Assembly: GCA_963978905.1 (NCBI GenBank)
Contig: OZ022257.1
Span: 7,073,155 to 7,137,154 of the forward strand
Direction: 5' to 3'
DNA length: 64,000 nucleotides
Origin: Trichostrongylus colubriformis
Taxonomy: Eukaryota > Nematoda > Chromadorea > Rhabditida > Trichostrongylidae
Shown here piece by piece: positions 32,735 through 51,600 of this stretch. The notes beneath the pieces are model-generated. The model was not told the DNA's origin. It saw nothing but the letters and a program-made list of their open reading frames with translations, and ran no database searches. The stretch's first letter is position 1; every line of letters begins with the position of its first letter. Position numbers and translations under genes: made by a program.

Positions 32735-33215
32735 CCGCTGTTGTTAAAGGAACCGGAAGGGGGTCCGAAACAAAAGAAACATACAAAGAAATGAGCATTT
32801 CGTAACGAACGCAGAAGGTTAGAAGCGATAATCGGTGAAAAAACCCGAACTCAAAAGTGCATCGCTGCGGTGTGTATTCGCGCCTCATTCGCATCATCGC
32901 ACTGGCGTTCCGAGTTGTCCGCTGTAGGAGACGGCCGCGGGCCAACTTTAGTTGTAGCACCTGACTCCCAGCGCAGTGGAGTGGCCATTCCCAACTACAT
33001 TAACATTCATGTAAGTACATCTAGAAACAATATAAGAAAGAACAAAGGAGAAGGTAAAAGGAATGAACAACTTTATAATGGAAACATCTTCTCTTGGCAC
33101 CATGCCAAGGCGTCAAATTGGCGAGTTTGTGCAATGGCGGCCACTAAAACTCGTCCGAGCTACGTCTGTTCTACCGTAGGCCAGAAAATAACGCCCTTAC
33201 GGTGTCTTTAAGCCT
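32735..33215 (-). repeat. Dispersed ~480-bp repeat, copy 2, inverted
   Basis: Reverse-oriented relative of 26055-26545, with shared blocks in reverse order (GGAACCGGAAGGGGGTCC, AGTTGTCCGCTGTAGGAGAC, GAGTGGCCATTCCCAACTAC, GGCACCATGCCAAGGCGTC). The two copies flank the Nudix gene and the mariner, about 6.2 kb apart in opposite directions. Confidence 0.8.
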
Positions 33216-35174
33216 GAATTATCTTAGCAGTTAAGACCACGCTAGAAGGCTGGAGTTCACCTGGAACAGATTGCAGCACATGTTGCGAACCAATAATATT
33301 GTGGTGCAGCAGGACCCGGTGCGGTGCGGGGTCGCGCCGCCCTCTTGGGCTAGCAGCACATTGGGCTTGCACCGCGTTCAGTGCTAAAATATCACGCGTA
33401 CGCAGCACCGTATCGGTTAGTGATATATAGACTCATAAAATGAAGAACAATGAGTCCTCAATGAGAGCATGTTCTGCCGCAGCCCATAGATACATTTTGC
33501 GTCCTCTACTGCGTGCCAAACATAGATTTGAAACACCCCTCAAGGGCCCGAAAGGGTAAACTGTTTGGAAACCAATTCTTGTAGGGAACCTTATCCGCCC
33601 TCTCTGGATATGGTGGGTCATCCAATCAGTAGGTTTCAGATTCAAACAGTGGAGAGCACGACAGGAATATGAATTTCACCGAATTCTCATTTTAACATTG
33701 AAAGCAAAACGGAGCAGTGCGACATGGAATTCCACAAGCAAGAAACGTTCGCACAGCTCCTTATCTAACCAGATCGTGCGCGACTTAGCAAATAAACAGT
33801 TAACTCGTAAATAACTGCATCTCGGCGGAGCTGTGAACGCTCTAACTTGATGCTCATGGTTCCTTCGAATAATACATTCAGTATGAGGAAGTGTTTCTCG
33901 AACTCTCAAGAAAATGAATACACGATCTGTTCATCATTTATTGCACCAGAATTAAGCTCAACTTTAGTATAATCAGCATTAGTAACAATAACTTTAAAAG
34001 GCGCTATTAGCAATATCTGTATGAAGACATGAGAACCTCATACAATATACCTTATCTATGTCAACATAACAAATAAAGTAGCATCTGACCACATCGAATT
34101 GAAGAGACTCCGCTAACAATATGACTAATCTAAAAAGTCTTTGTAATTACTACAATCTCAATAATATATACAGATAGAGGATACGGCTCAGTGTCTAAGA
34201 ATAAGCGGAAATCGGAAATTCGGACCGAGTCAGCAAACAGTCAGTCAGCCAACAAATCCGGGAGCACTAAGCTGCATTCACACTTGGATACGATGGCATC
34301 GCCAAGTATAAACGCGGCCCGGCTTTTCCAATACTTGAGTAGTTTTCTCCGTTGCTAAAGGAAAACAAATGGAACTTTCCATTTCAGCGCAACTGATATT
34401 GTACCCCCATGACGGTGGATATCCTATCGAATAAAAAGAGCAGCTCTGAAGGTTCCTCCGTCAGCTGACACAAAATAAACTCAACTACAGAGTTCTGTTT
34501 TCCGCTTATCCCTAACCACACAACGAGCAAGGGAAAAGAAACTTCGAATCACAAGCACAACATCTACCCGTGACTAATGTGGGTAGTGTACCGACAGCCA
34601 TTCAGTACTACGTATGACATCGTGAAAGCTAGGCTCACACGCAACATGTTCGCAGCTATCATACGTACCGTACCGGGAGCAACCACCATGTCAGCCTGTG
34701 GGAACTGCGAATGTCGCCAATCACAATGTACAGGACGAGCAGTAGTATCAGGAACCATGGCAGTACAACACTAAACAAGCACATCACTATCACCATCAAC
34801 ACTATTTACAACAAAAACCAAGTGCTAAAAGCAGTCCATTCCTCTCAGATAGGTAAAAGCCATGCACGTGGCTGAGTGGCTAATCACGACCTGATAAGAA
34901 CGGACCCCAACCAGTGGTAGCGCAAGCCATGCAGTGCAGTAGTTCACGCGAGGATATTAGGTGAGCACTATTTGATCACGCATGAAAATTTTTGCCAACG
35001 TGAAAAAATAAGAATCAAATGGATTTCAAACATTTCAAACAGCAAGACGGATATGAAGGAAATACCCAGTGAAACGGCCCACAACTATCGGGTTCCGGCA
35101 TATGAACCATGAAGGGGTCACCCACAGAGAAAATATGAAACGTGAGCGGTCGCGTTGCGTACGCACGCCGGATT

Positions 35175-35351
35175 AGGCCGCGGTCGTACTCTGCGATGAC
35201 GGCGACGGGGCGTGGCTGCGTATCTCTCTGTTTCCGCCAATGCCACCCTGCCTCGTTACCTGCTTCATCTCTGCTCCTCCCCGTGGGCCACTCTCCCTCG
35301 TTGCTTATGAACGCAACCACGCCCCGCCGGCGGTGAGCATGACCGCGGCCT
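35175..35351. repeat. Foldback element, family A
   Basis: Ends GGCCGCGGTCGTACTCTGCG and the mismatched complement near GTGAGCATGACCGCGGCC. The interior carries CGTGGCTGCGTATCTCTCTG and CCACCCTGCCTCGTTACCTG, in the same orientation as 52108-52282. Confidence 0.8.
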
Positions 35352-36305
35352 CACCCAATGCGACATGGGTACGACCTATGGCGTAATTGGTTCTCGGAGC
35401 CAGAGCGCTGTTCTGTGCTTTATTTTAGCCGTATCCGCTCATGAACCAAGAAACATGGCACCATAGCTCGCATGCATTGCGTCGCGCGCCATACACAGCC
35501 ACGCAAATTCTCAATGTTAGTGGACCCCTGCCCTTTCGCTGAACATCCGCGATCCGATTAGACAGGTGGTCCAAAAGCACCCGACACTAGCCAACAACAC
35601 TCATACGGTAATCAAAATTATATTAATTATTGTTATTGAACCAATATACAAAATTGAAAGCACAGTTGATCTACTCGAATACTTTATGCCTCGAGATCAC
35701 GAGGCACGGCGAAGAAAGCATATGACCTTGGAGTAACACGAGAATCAATAATGATAACATAGGAATGTTTGGGAAAACGAATGAAATGCGCCCGAGTAGC
35801 CGAAGCCAAGCATTAAGGCAGCCCTAGTTACACATGAAAAGGTGAGTATTAAAGAGAACAAGCAAAATAAAATGTAAAACGAACACCCGCGAAGAACATC
35901 ACAGAGCAGTGGCGCCATCATCACGAGTATCTAAAACACCACCATGAAAACTTTGCAAGATGCACACACTGGCCTCACATTCGGAACGCTCGACATGAGA
36001 GAACCTATCCTGGGAATTTTGTCATTGGAAGATTCGAAATTTGGAAATTTTTACTACCGGGAACTCTTTCATTAATTTGCGCTGCCTCGCCAGTGCCACT
36101 GCCAAGGCTCGCACTGCGGCGTACGCTGCGCGCAGCAGCAATTCTAAAGCTTTGTGCGCCTCATCAGTTGATATCTCATATCTTGTGCTTGCTCTCACTC
36201 TTATGCGTGCACCGTTTCTTGCGATACTTCCAAAAAAAGCATGGTACGTTTTCAAGCGGCTTTTTGCTAGCTACCAGGAAAGAAACGCTTGCCTCAATAT
36301 ACATT

Positions 36306-36380
36306 AGTAGGACAAAGGCCCATATATAAATATTCGATTGACAACCAGGTCCATATATAAATATTCGACTGACAATCCAA
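36306..36380. repeat. Short tandem repeat, ~31 bp, two units
   Basis: CCATATATAAATATTCGATTGACAA is followed by a second unit differing by single bases (CCATATATAAATATTCGACTGACAA). It lies about 180 bp past the HOOK-gene stop. Confidence 0.85.
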
Positions 36381-36562
36381 TTTTCTCAAGTTTTGCGAAG
36401 GCTCTGCACACTGATCTTAGACGGGAAACAACAAACACATTGATGGGAACATCAACATTACACCCAAATAGATGAATACGCACTAAATGCACTTGCCGAC
36501 ACTAAACGCGGAACAGTGGGATCGCCACACTTGCATTGAAAACAGAATATTTCCCAGCAGAT

Positions 36563-44339
<7,777 letters not shown>

Positions 44340-46398
44340 GGTCTAATTATTATCCTGAATCGGGCTCTGAATCGTAGCAAAGCTGGACTGAGATGTGAAG
44401 AAATCAATCAAAGTCAGGTCACTGGAACACTCTTCATAAGCAACCGCGACAAGGTCGGCAATGAAACCGAAGATTGTTATCAGAAGAGCGTGTCTTCAAA
44501 ACAAAAATAAGCCCATGCATAAAATATCAGAACACGAAATGTAATTAGAAAAGAAACAAACTGATGGCAGCAAACAGTGATTCCTGAAGAGAATGTGGAG
44601 AAGCCATCAACTCTACTTCCGGCAGAAAAATTTCGAATAGAAATTGTTACGTAATAGCCCCAGGGAACATTTACGAGAGATTGATTGTAAGGCATCAGCA
44701 TTATGCAATGTTACGATATGCACGCACTAATGTTGCTATACGTACGGTACCTAAACAATGCACTTGCGCTTCAATAAGACGTTCTACTAGACGTAAATTT
44801 GCGCGAAAAACCGCGACATACGCAGGGAAAGGACACCCGGCTTGCTTTTGAGCTATAACAACAGATATCCACAGATCAACTGAATGAGAACAATGATAAC
44901 CCAAAAAAGTCCAGTCTATTTAACCGGAAACGAGAGCGTGAAATATGAGCCCCAACGACACAGCCTGAAGTAATCCAAAACTTAGAATAACACAAAACAT
45001 ATCTGACCAACCAGAAACATTTACTCAGCAAAACAAGAGGAAGACTAGAAGTGATGATGTAGCTGGAAGATGCAATGAGTGGTTTAAGTAGCGGATCCCC
45101 TCGCAAAAAACATGAGATGTAGCGCAGTCATAATCCTATTAACTCGTAGAAGGCACAATCCGGTACCACCAGAAACAAAAGGCGACAAAATAATCTCTCC
45201 AATGGCATACTGATCAACTGTTTAGTTTACAGGATGAGCCCGACCCCTTTCTATAAACAATTCACTATTCGACTGATGAAAGCAAATTAAAGTAGTCTAG
45301 ACTGTAGCCTCACACAGAGAAAATGCTTTAATCTCAGCATAAATCTGTAAGGATATCGGCCTCGTTTTACATATTTAATGACTGTAAATCTGCGAGGATA
45401 AGGTTCTTGGAAAAGTTCTCAAAGAAAAGTAAGCCATCCTGGATAGACAGGGGGGATGTGTTGGGGCAAGACATGTTTTGGAATGTTAAACGTATGCATA
45501 ATTGACGGGCCTTGCTGAACGCAGATCACTTACAAATTAACTGTCGCTAAAATGTTCCTATATTATCATGGTGACAATCGAAGAAAAAATCGAATAGAAT
45601 TGCACGGCAATGGTCTCCCCTCCCCTTGCTCCATCATCAGCTTCACGAACGAAATGATAGATGGCAGCGTCTAAAAAATGAATCGGTCAAAGTGCACTAC
45701 CCAAAAACCTACGCGATAATAAATGACGAATGTTGTTAAATTGTGCTCAGACTATGTTATCAGTAGTCCGACCCCAATCAATATATGCAATTGAAAATTA
45801 TCATATCAATGGAATGATTTACAACAAAACAGAACAACGCTGTAGCGCCAAAAAATCGTTACACACACAAAATGCGTCGTGACTCAGCTGTGTGTGACCT
45901 CACGGCGGACTCAATGTGTGCCTCGCCTTCGCCACCACTCGAAAGTCTCCATCGAACAAAACACCTGGCAAGCGAAGGGTCACAATGCAGAGACGAAGAG
46001 AAAAGTAGCGGGAGGGCGGATACACGAAGGAGGAGTTGTCCGCGAAATCCCATGCGAGTTGTGATCTGAGACGCCTGTTGCCGTGTCTTGTACGCAAGTG
46101 CTATCGCGCAGTGACACGGTTTGAGTGCTTTCCCTTCGGGCGTGTACCCTTATGTCAGGATTTTCGCACCGCGGCATGTCGCACGAAACAATGCGAACGA
46201 GCTAAAGGCGCCATGTTGTGGGGTCCGGAAGCGATTACAAGTCAGCTGCATATCGCGTCTCCTACATTACCGTGTAATCGTTCTAAGACCGAATTATCGC
46301 GACGCGCATGGCTTGCACACACTGCGTCGCACGCCGCTCGTAGTCGTGCGAAAATCCTGCCATAAGGTTACACACACCTTTCCCTTCAAATTACTGTC

Positions 46399-46574
46399 AG
46401 GCCGCCGTCCGACTGCGATTTTGCGACATCGCACTTTCGCACCCAAAGTTACGGCATCGCATTTTCGCACGCGAAGTTGCGGCGTTGCACAATCTGGAGG
46501 TCGTTGTATCGCGTGCAAAAGTCGATGCTGCAAAATCGCAGAGTCGCAAAATCACAAAGACTGACGGCGGCCTT
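46399..46574. repeat. Foldback element, family E
   Basis: 176 bp from GGCCGCCGTCCGACTGCGAT to AAAGACTGACGGCGGCC. Arms are made of iterated TTTTGCG / CGCAAAA. First of five inverted-repeat elements packed into 46.4-47.6 kb. Confidence 0.88.
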
Positions 46575-46591
46575 ACACAGCAGCGAAAAGT

Positions 46592-46700
46592 TAGGCCGCT
46601 TCCATACTTTGCGCACCGACGCCGTGATTGGGACCGCATTATCTATGGACGCCGTCACGCGCGTGACGGCGTCGGTGCGCAAAGTATGGAGGCGGCCTTA
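46592..46700. repeat. Hairpin element, family F
   Basis: TAGGCCGCTTCCATACTTTGCGCACC on the left pairs with GGTGCGCAAAGTATGGAGGCGGCCTTA on the right. The centre GACGCCGTCACGCGCGTGACGGCGTC is itself a palindrome. Compared with 58152-58230, this copy has about 30 extra bases (GATTGGGACCGCATTATCTA within them) on the left arm. Confidence 0.92.
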
Positions 46701-46915
46701 AGGACCAAAGGGCGTCACTGCGGTCACCGCGCACGGACCCGTGATAACTCATCCTCATCGCGTAGCGCTGGGAACGCGGCGCGTGAAGCACAATGAATGT
46801 GGTGTGCATCGAAATTTCCGTTCAACTATTTCTCTGTCACACTAGGTGAGCGGTTGTGCGGCAGGGCCTTCTATTGGGAGAGGACTAAGGTGAGGTCATG
46901 CGAGGACGACGACGG

Positions 46916-47251
46916 TAAGGCAGTGCTCATAGTTCACGATTCAGGCGATCACGCGATTCAGGCGGAAGGAAAAAGATACATATTGATTGGGTGATTCAGG
47001 CGATCACGCGATCGCGTAAAGCACGCGATCGCGTGGATCACGCGATTCAGGCGGAAAAGAAAAGATATATATTGATTAAGTGATTCAGGCGATCACGCGA
47101 TCGCGTGATCGCCTGAATCACTTAATCAATATATATCTTTTCTTTTCCGCCTGAATCGCGTGATCCACTGAATCACCCAATCAATATGTATCTTTTTCCT
47201 TCCGCCTGAATCGCGTGATCGCCTGAATCGTGAACTATGAACACTGCCTAA
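46916..47251. repeat. 336-bp palindromic element
   Basis: TAAGGCAGTGCTCATAGTTCACG at the left pairs with CGTGAACTATGAACACTGCCTA at the right. The arms continue through GATTCAGGCGATCACGCG and GGCGGAA-rich blocks almost to the centre. The subunit CAGGCGATCACGCGATCGCG recurs on both arms, and a second GGCGGAAAAGAAAAGATATA block is nested inside. No open reading frame of note. Family unknown. Confidence 0.93.
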
Positions 47252-47272
47252 TGCTTCTGCGCACGACCTATT

Positions 47273-47430
47273 ACGCCGCCGTCAGACTTTGCGATTTTGC
47301 GGTGTCGTGGCTCCGCTCGCGAAGTTGCGGCATTGCACAATCCAAGGTCGTAGTATCGCGTGCGAAAGTGCGACGTCGCGAAATGCGGAATCTCAAAATT
47401 GCAAAATCGCAAAGTCCGTCGGCGGCCTTA
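47273..47430. repeat. Foldback element, family E
   Basis: From GCCGCCGTCAGACTTTGCGA to GCAAAGTCCGTCGGCGGCC; arms of TTTTGCGG/CGCAAAAT type. It begins 22 bp after the palindrome and ends 8 bp before the next element. Confidence 0.88.
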
Positions 47431-47437
47431 GTTCACG

Positions 47438-47641
47438 TAAGAACGAATGTTCAGGACGGTCACCCGTTTCCCTGACGTCACCCTGACGTCAAAGAGAATG
47501 TAATTTGGGAAAGTCCCAGACGGCTAGACACGCTCCTCCCATCAAAAGGCTCCTCCCCTGTAAAGGCTTAGGCAAATCTGGGAGAGCCCCTGACGGCTAA
47601 AGCAACGGGAATCGGGTGACCGTCCTGTATATTCGTTCTTG
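47438..47641. repeat. MITE with ~35-bp terminal inverted repeats
   Basis: Ends AAGAACGAATGTTCAGGACG / GGTCACCCG and the complement (CGGGTGACCGTCCTGTATATTCGTTCTT). About 204 bp. Interior has a direct repeat CCCTGACGTCA and two CTCCTCCC boxes. No second copy was seen in the window. Confidence 0.88.
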
Positions 47642-48657
47642 TTTAGTTTACAATGGGGAAAGCGTACGTATCGTGCGTTGTGATGCAACCCGCGTGGCGC
47701 GGTAACCCAATTCAAGCGTCCTGTCGCATACCTGAGTTACGCGCGCAACTACTTTATCATTATTTTCTGACTGGATCTCTAATCATGTGGTGACCAGGTC
47801 AACCATAAGAATCCACCGTTATATTCAACAGCTAAAAACCTTCAAAAAAAGTGGAAAAGTTTGTACTTTGCGACCGTAATACTTGGGATGAACGCAACAC
47901 TTGTGCTCCGACTGCGTTATCAATGATGTTTCATTTTATTTTATCGAATATTTCAAGGCACAACGATGGTATAGCACATTATAGCCGAAAGAAAAATCTT
48001 GGAAACTTATAAAATAAAACTATGAGGAAGTCGAAAAAATCGAAGTCTAGGAGGAGAAAGAAAAGATGCCGAACTGCATCATCATAATTGAAACACGACC
48101 AGGTCACAAATTATGAAGCAGCATTCATGGGGGTGGAAATTGCCTTTTTGTGATATGTGAAATCTTTTTTTTTACCTATCTCACCTGAACTGCCAACCTC
48201 CCACTCGCACTTTGGGAATTCTTTCTTCTTTATCATCTTACTTTTCTTCTTTCTTCTTTATCTTTATCTTAATCATTTCTCAGAGATTCCACATCTCACA
48301 AAAACGCAAATTCCATTACTAGAAAAGTAGGAGAGCGTAGTGAGTCAGATCCCAAAAAATTAATGGTATGTCTCTGTCGCACTATCAAAGAGAAGGTCAT
48401 AAAATGAGGGCAGCGTTTTTACTGTTCGGAATTTTGCAAACGAACGCCTGAGCTCAAGTCTCTTTTTAGCTCGATGGACTATGGACGACACAATAAGTAT
48501 ACTCAGCAATAAATGTGGTGCGAACCCACAATTTTTAAATTAAAAAAAAGCATAAAAACGAAGCCTCAAGAAAAAGAACCGAGGGGTCAGAGGAAATTTG
48601 CTCTACTCGAGAAATCAATCTCATGGCAGCTACCGAATGCCATTAGGTGGAGTGATA

Positions 48658-51600
48658 ATGATTCGTGCGGTTGTTTGGTTGCTTCTATTCACATCCTTTT
48701 TTATACAAGTGCGAACTGAGCCCAGCTGTGGCCAACACCCAAACACAGTGCCTCGTTTGTCTCCTTTTGATTTTGTTGTGAGTTTTTCAATAATTTTAAC
48801 TGATAAACAGATTAAAGTACGCTATTGCAAAACTCGTGGCTGTAAAGTTATAATAGCAAAAACATTAATAATCATAAGTTTTTCGTGCAACTCGTCATCC
48901 GATAGTTGATCAAAAATTTTTCTTGCTACGAGTCACGTTTATATCACGCTTTGTTTGTGAAACGTGTGTATTGGAGCTAGGCATTGAAAAACGCTTGTTC
49001 TTGTTTATTTAATATAATAAGATCTCTACGTATTTTAAGTTCATGTAGTGATCGAAAAGTAAAGTTGTGAAGCATTAAAGTTAAAATAATGGGTTTACTG
49101 TTGGCTACGGTGAGACAAGGTTGGGTGGTTGTAAACTTTTTCTCATGTGAACCGGTTCCACGAAAAACTAAATATATTCAGCTGTAAGACAAAGCAGTTA
49201 CCATAAATAAGTAAATATAAACAAATAAATAAATAAGTCTCCGTTTTCAGATGCCTGAAAATCGCCTCGTCGGTGGAATCGAGACGGATCCACACTCTTG
49301 GCCATGGATGGTACAGCTCACATATCGTGGCGTGCATAAATGCGGTGGTGCTTTGATCGCCGAGGAATTCGTTTTAACAGCAGCACATTGCTTTGCAAAA
49401 AAGTAAATAAGCTATTTTTAATACATTTTATTTGTGGTTTTATTTCGAGCACATGGTACGCTGTAGGGTGGCGGTCTCATGGAGTTTGATTACTTCATTT
49501 TTGGCAAGTTTTTTTTTTGAAAAAGACTGGTGAAATCTACAGCAGGTACCAAGCGAATAGTCTGTTACGCGATATCTCAAACTTTCTGCCATGCATTTTT
49601 TTAACCGACTACAGCGGTGACAAGTGAAAAGTGGGGTATCAATGTAGTTGGGGGAGGGGTGGGGAAGGAACTCATGTCGCGCTGCGGTCCCTCACTTGAA
49701 ACCGTTCTACAATCATCAGCTTGTATACTCCATTTCGGAGCGCCTGATGGGGCGTGGCTTACGGACGTTGGTGAGTGGCGAGAGTGAGAGTGCGTGGCAA
49801 GAGTGAGAAAGTTTGATATACTCCAACCCAACTCCGCAGGCCACGCCCTATCAGGCGCTCCGAAATGGACTGTATGTGCAAGTGTGTATTTTGATTACCT
49901 GCACTTTACTTTATCGGGGGTACGGGCTCCTCAAACTGAGGCTCAGGCTTGAAGGAATCGTCCACGGAAAATGTTTTTGTGTTACCCATATATTTATGTT
50001 GTATTTGCCTAATGTTGGCCTCATGCAAAATTTCACGCGAAGAAATGTGAATCCGGCTGAGATACAGCACCACAAAGCGCGGTCCCAGTGGGCGGGGCCT
50101 CCGTGTAAAAGCCTCATACCGCGTCCGCCGTGGTCGGAGACGCATTGTAGGAACAGAAGGTTGCGTAAACAGTCCTACTCTCCGTTCCCAGCGGCGGCGG
50201 AAGACGGGACGAGGCTTTTACACGGAGGCCCCGCCCACTGGGACCGCACTTTGTGGTGCTGTATCTCAGCCAGATTCACATTTTTTCGCGTGAAATTTTA
50301 CACGAGGCCAACATCAGGCAGATACAACATAAATACATGGGTAACACTAAAACTCATTTTCCGTGGACGATTCCTTTAAGACTTACAAGGGAAGGACCCC
50401 GGTCGAAGTGGCCATTCGGAATGGGATACATATGATCCGACGTATTTTCGGACGCTGATCTCGAATCTGTATCCGAAATTTGCAAAACGATTCTCTGAGC
50501 GGAGTTATGGAGGTTTTTTTTTTGAAAAAACAATACTATTATGGTAGGTTTGGAAGCCCACAGCACGCGAGCCAGACCTTCTTGCGCAAAACCAGGAAGA
50601 TTTTTGTGTTCAGGGAGTCAAATTACCCCAGAAGACAAGTTTTTAGGCAATTCGAGAATTTGACCAAATTTCGGAAAAATTCACGGGCTATTGGGTGGCA
50701 GCACACTGAACAAAGGAGAAGTCGTTGACCCTTGCCTGGCAAATGCTCCTATTTGACGCTTGTTTCGTACACTTAGTGCGATGGGCAAGTGTAAAAGGTA
50801 TGTGTAGGCTACCTTGTTCAGGTTGCAGGGTTTTTTGTAGAAGAAAATTCAAAAACTACCACTTTATAACATGGCTACCCCCCATTTTCCGAAGTTGGAC
50901 CAAAAACTGGATTTGGCTGAAAATTTGCACAGAGGGGTAATTCGACCCCCTGTGCACGAATATTATAATCTTTTCACGCAAAAATGCCTAATTCGTGTGG
51001 TACGGGATTCTCTTCGTCTTGGTATCCTTCCCTTGTGAGTAATGTTAGCAGTTATAAATAAAGTGGCAGAGTAAATGATGGGTGTGATAGGTACCAGTCC
51101 AAGGAAACGTCCAGAAGTGGAAGAAAAGCACTTACTGACAATGAAACACAAAATGCAAAGAAACTCGCACTGGCGGGGAGCAATCCCTCGACCCCTCTCC
51201 TGCAAATCCGCAGCACTACCACTGATCCGCTGAAGCCGTTGACTGCTCACCAACGGACATGCTGATGAACCGTTCAATCAAAAAAACCTCCATAACTCCG
51301 CTCAGAGAATCGTTTTGCAAATTTGGAATGCAGATCCGAGATCAGCGTCCGAAAAGAGATCGGACCATATGCATCTCATTCCGAATGGCCACCTCGACCT
51401 GGGGTCCTTCCCTTGTTAGACAAATATCGGCAGACATCGTGCTCAGTGGAATGCCCCCACTCCCCCCCCCTAAGTAAATAAAAAATAACACCGGCTACTT
51501 TCGAATGGTGATCGCCCTTAAAAAACAGAGTCAAAGAGAGGGAAATGGGTGAGAAACACGGAGAGGGCACAGACAAACGCAGAAAGATGCACGCGATTCA

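Larger units (their letters stand above)
33216..36562. other. Intergenic, repeats only
   Basis: No exon chain could be built here. The interval holds a family A element (35175-35351), a fragment of the GTTGGGTCCTGAGGC family (about 35370-35510) and a short tandem repeat (36306-36380). A minus frame at 36022-36255 with an Ala/Leu-rich stretch has no convincing splice sites. Confidence 0.55.

Noticed and set aside
45859..46796. Several overlapping frames of 65-147 residues on both strands
   Set aside because: GC-rich foldback elements lengthen frames in all directions; no splice sites, domains or consistent frame.
46928..47239. Palindrome as a replication origin or telomere-like element
   Set aside because: The element-like ends and neighbouring MITEs fit a transposon better; nothing in the sequence supports an origin.
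49813..50379. 188-residue plus-strand open frame
   Set aside because: It runs through the centre of a family C palindrome, and its two halves are reverse complements of each other; not a gene.
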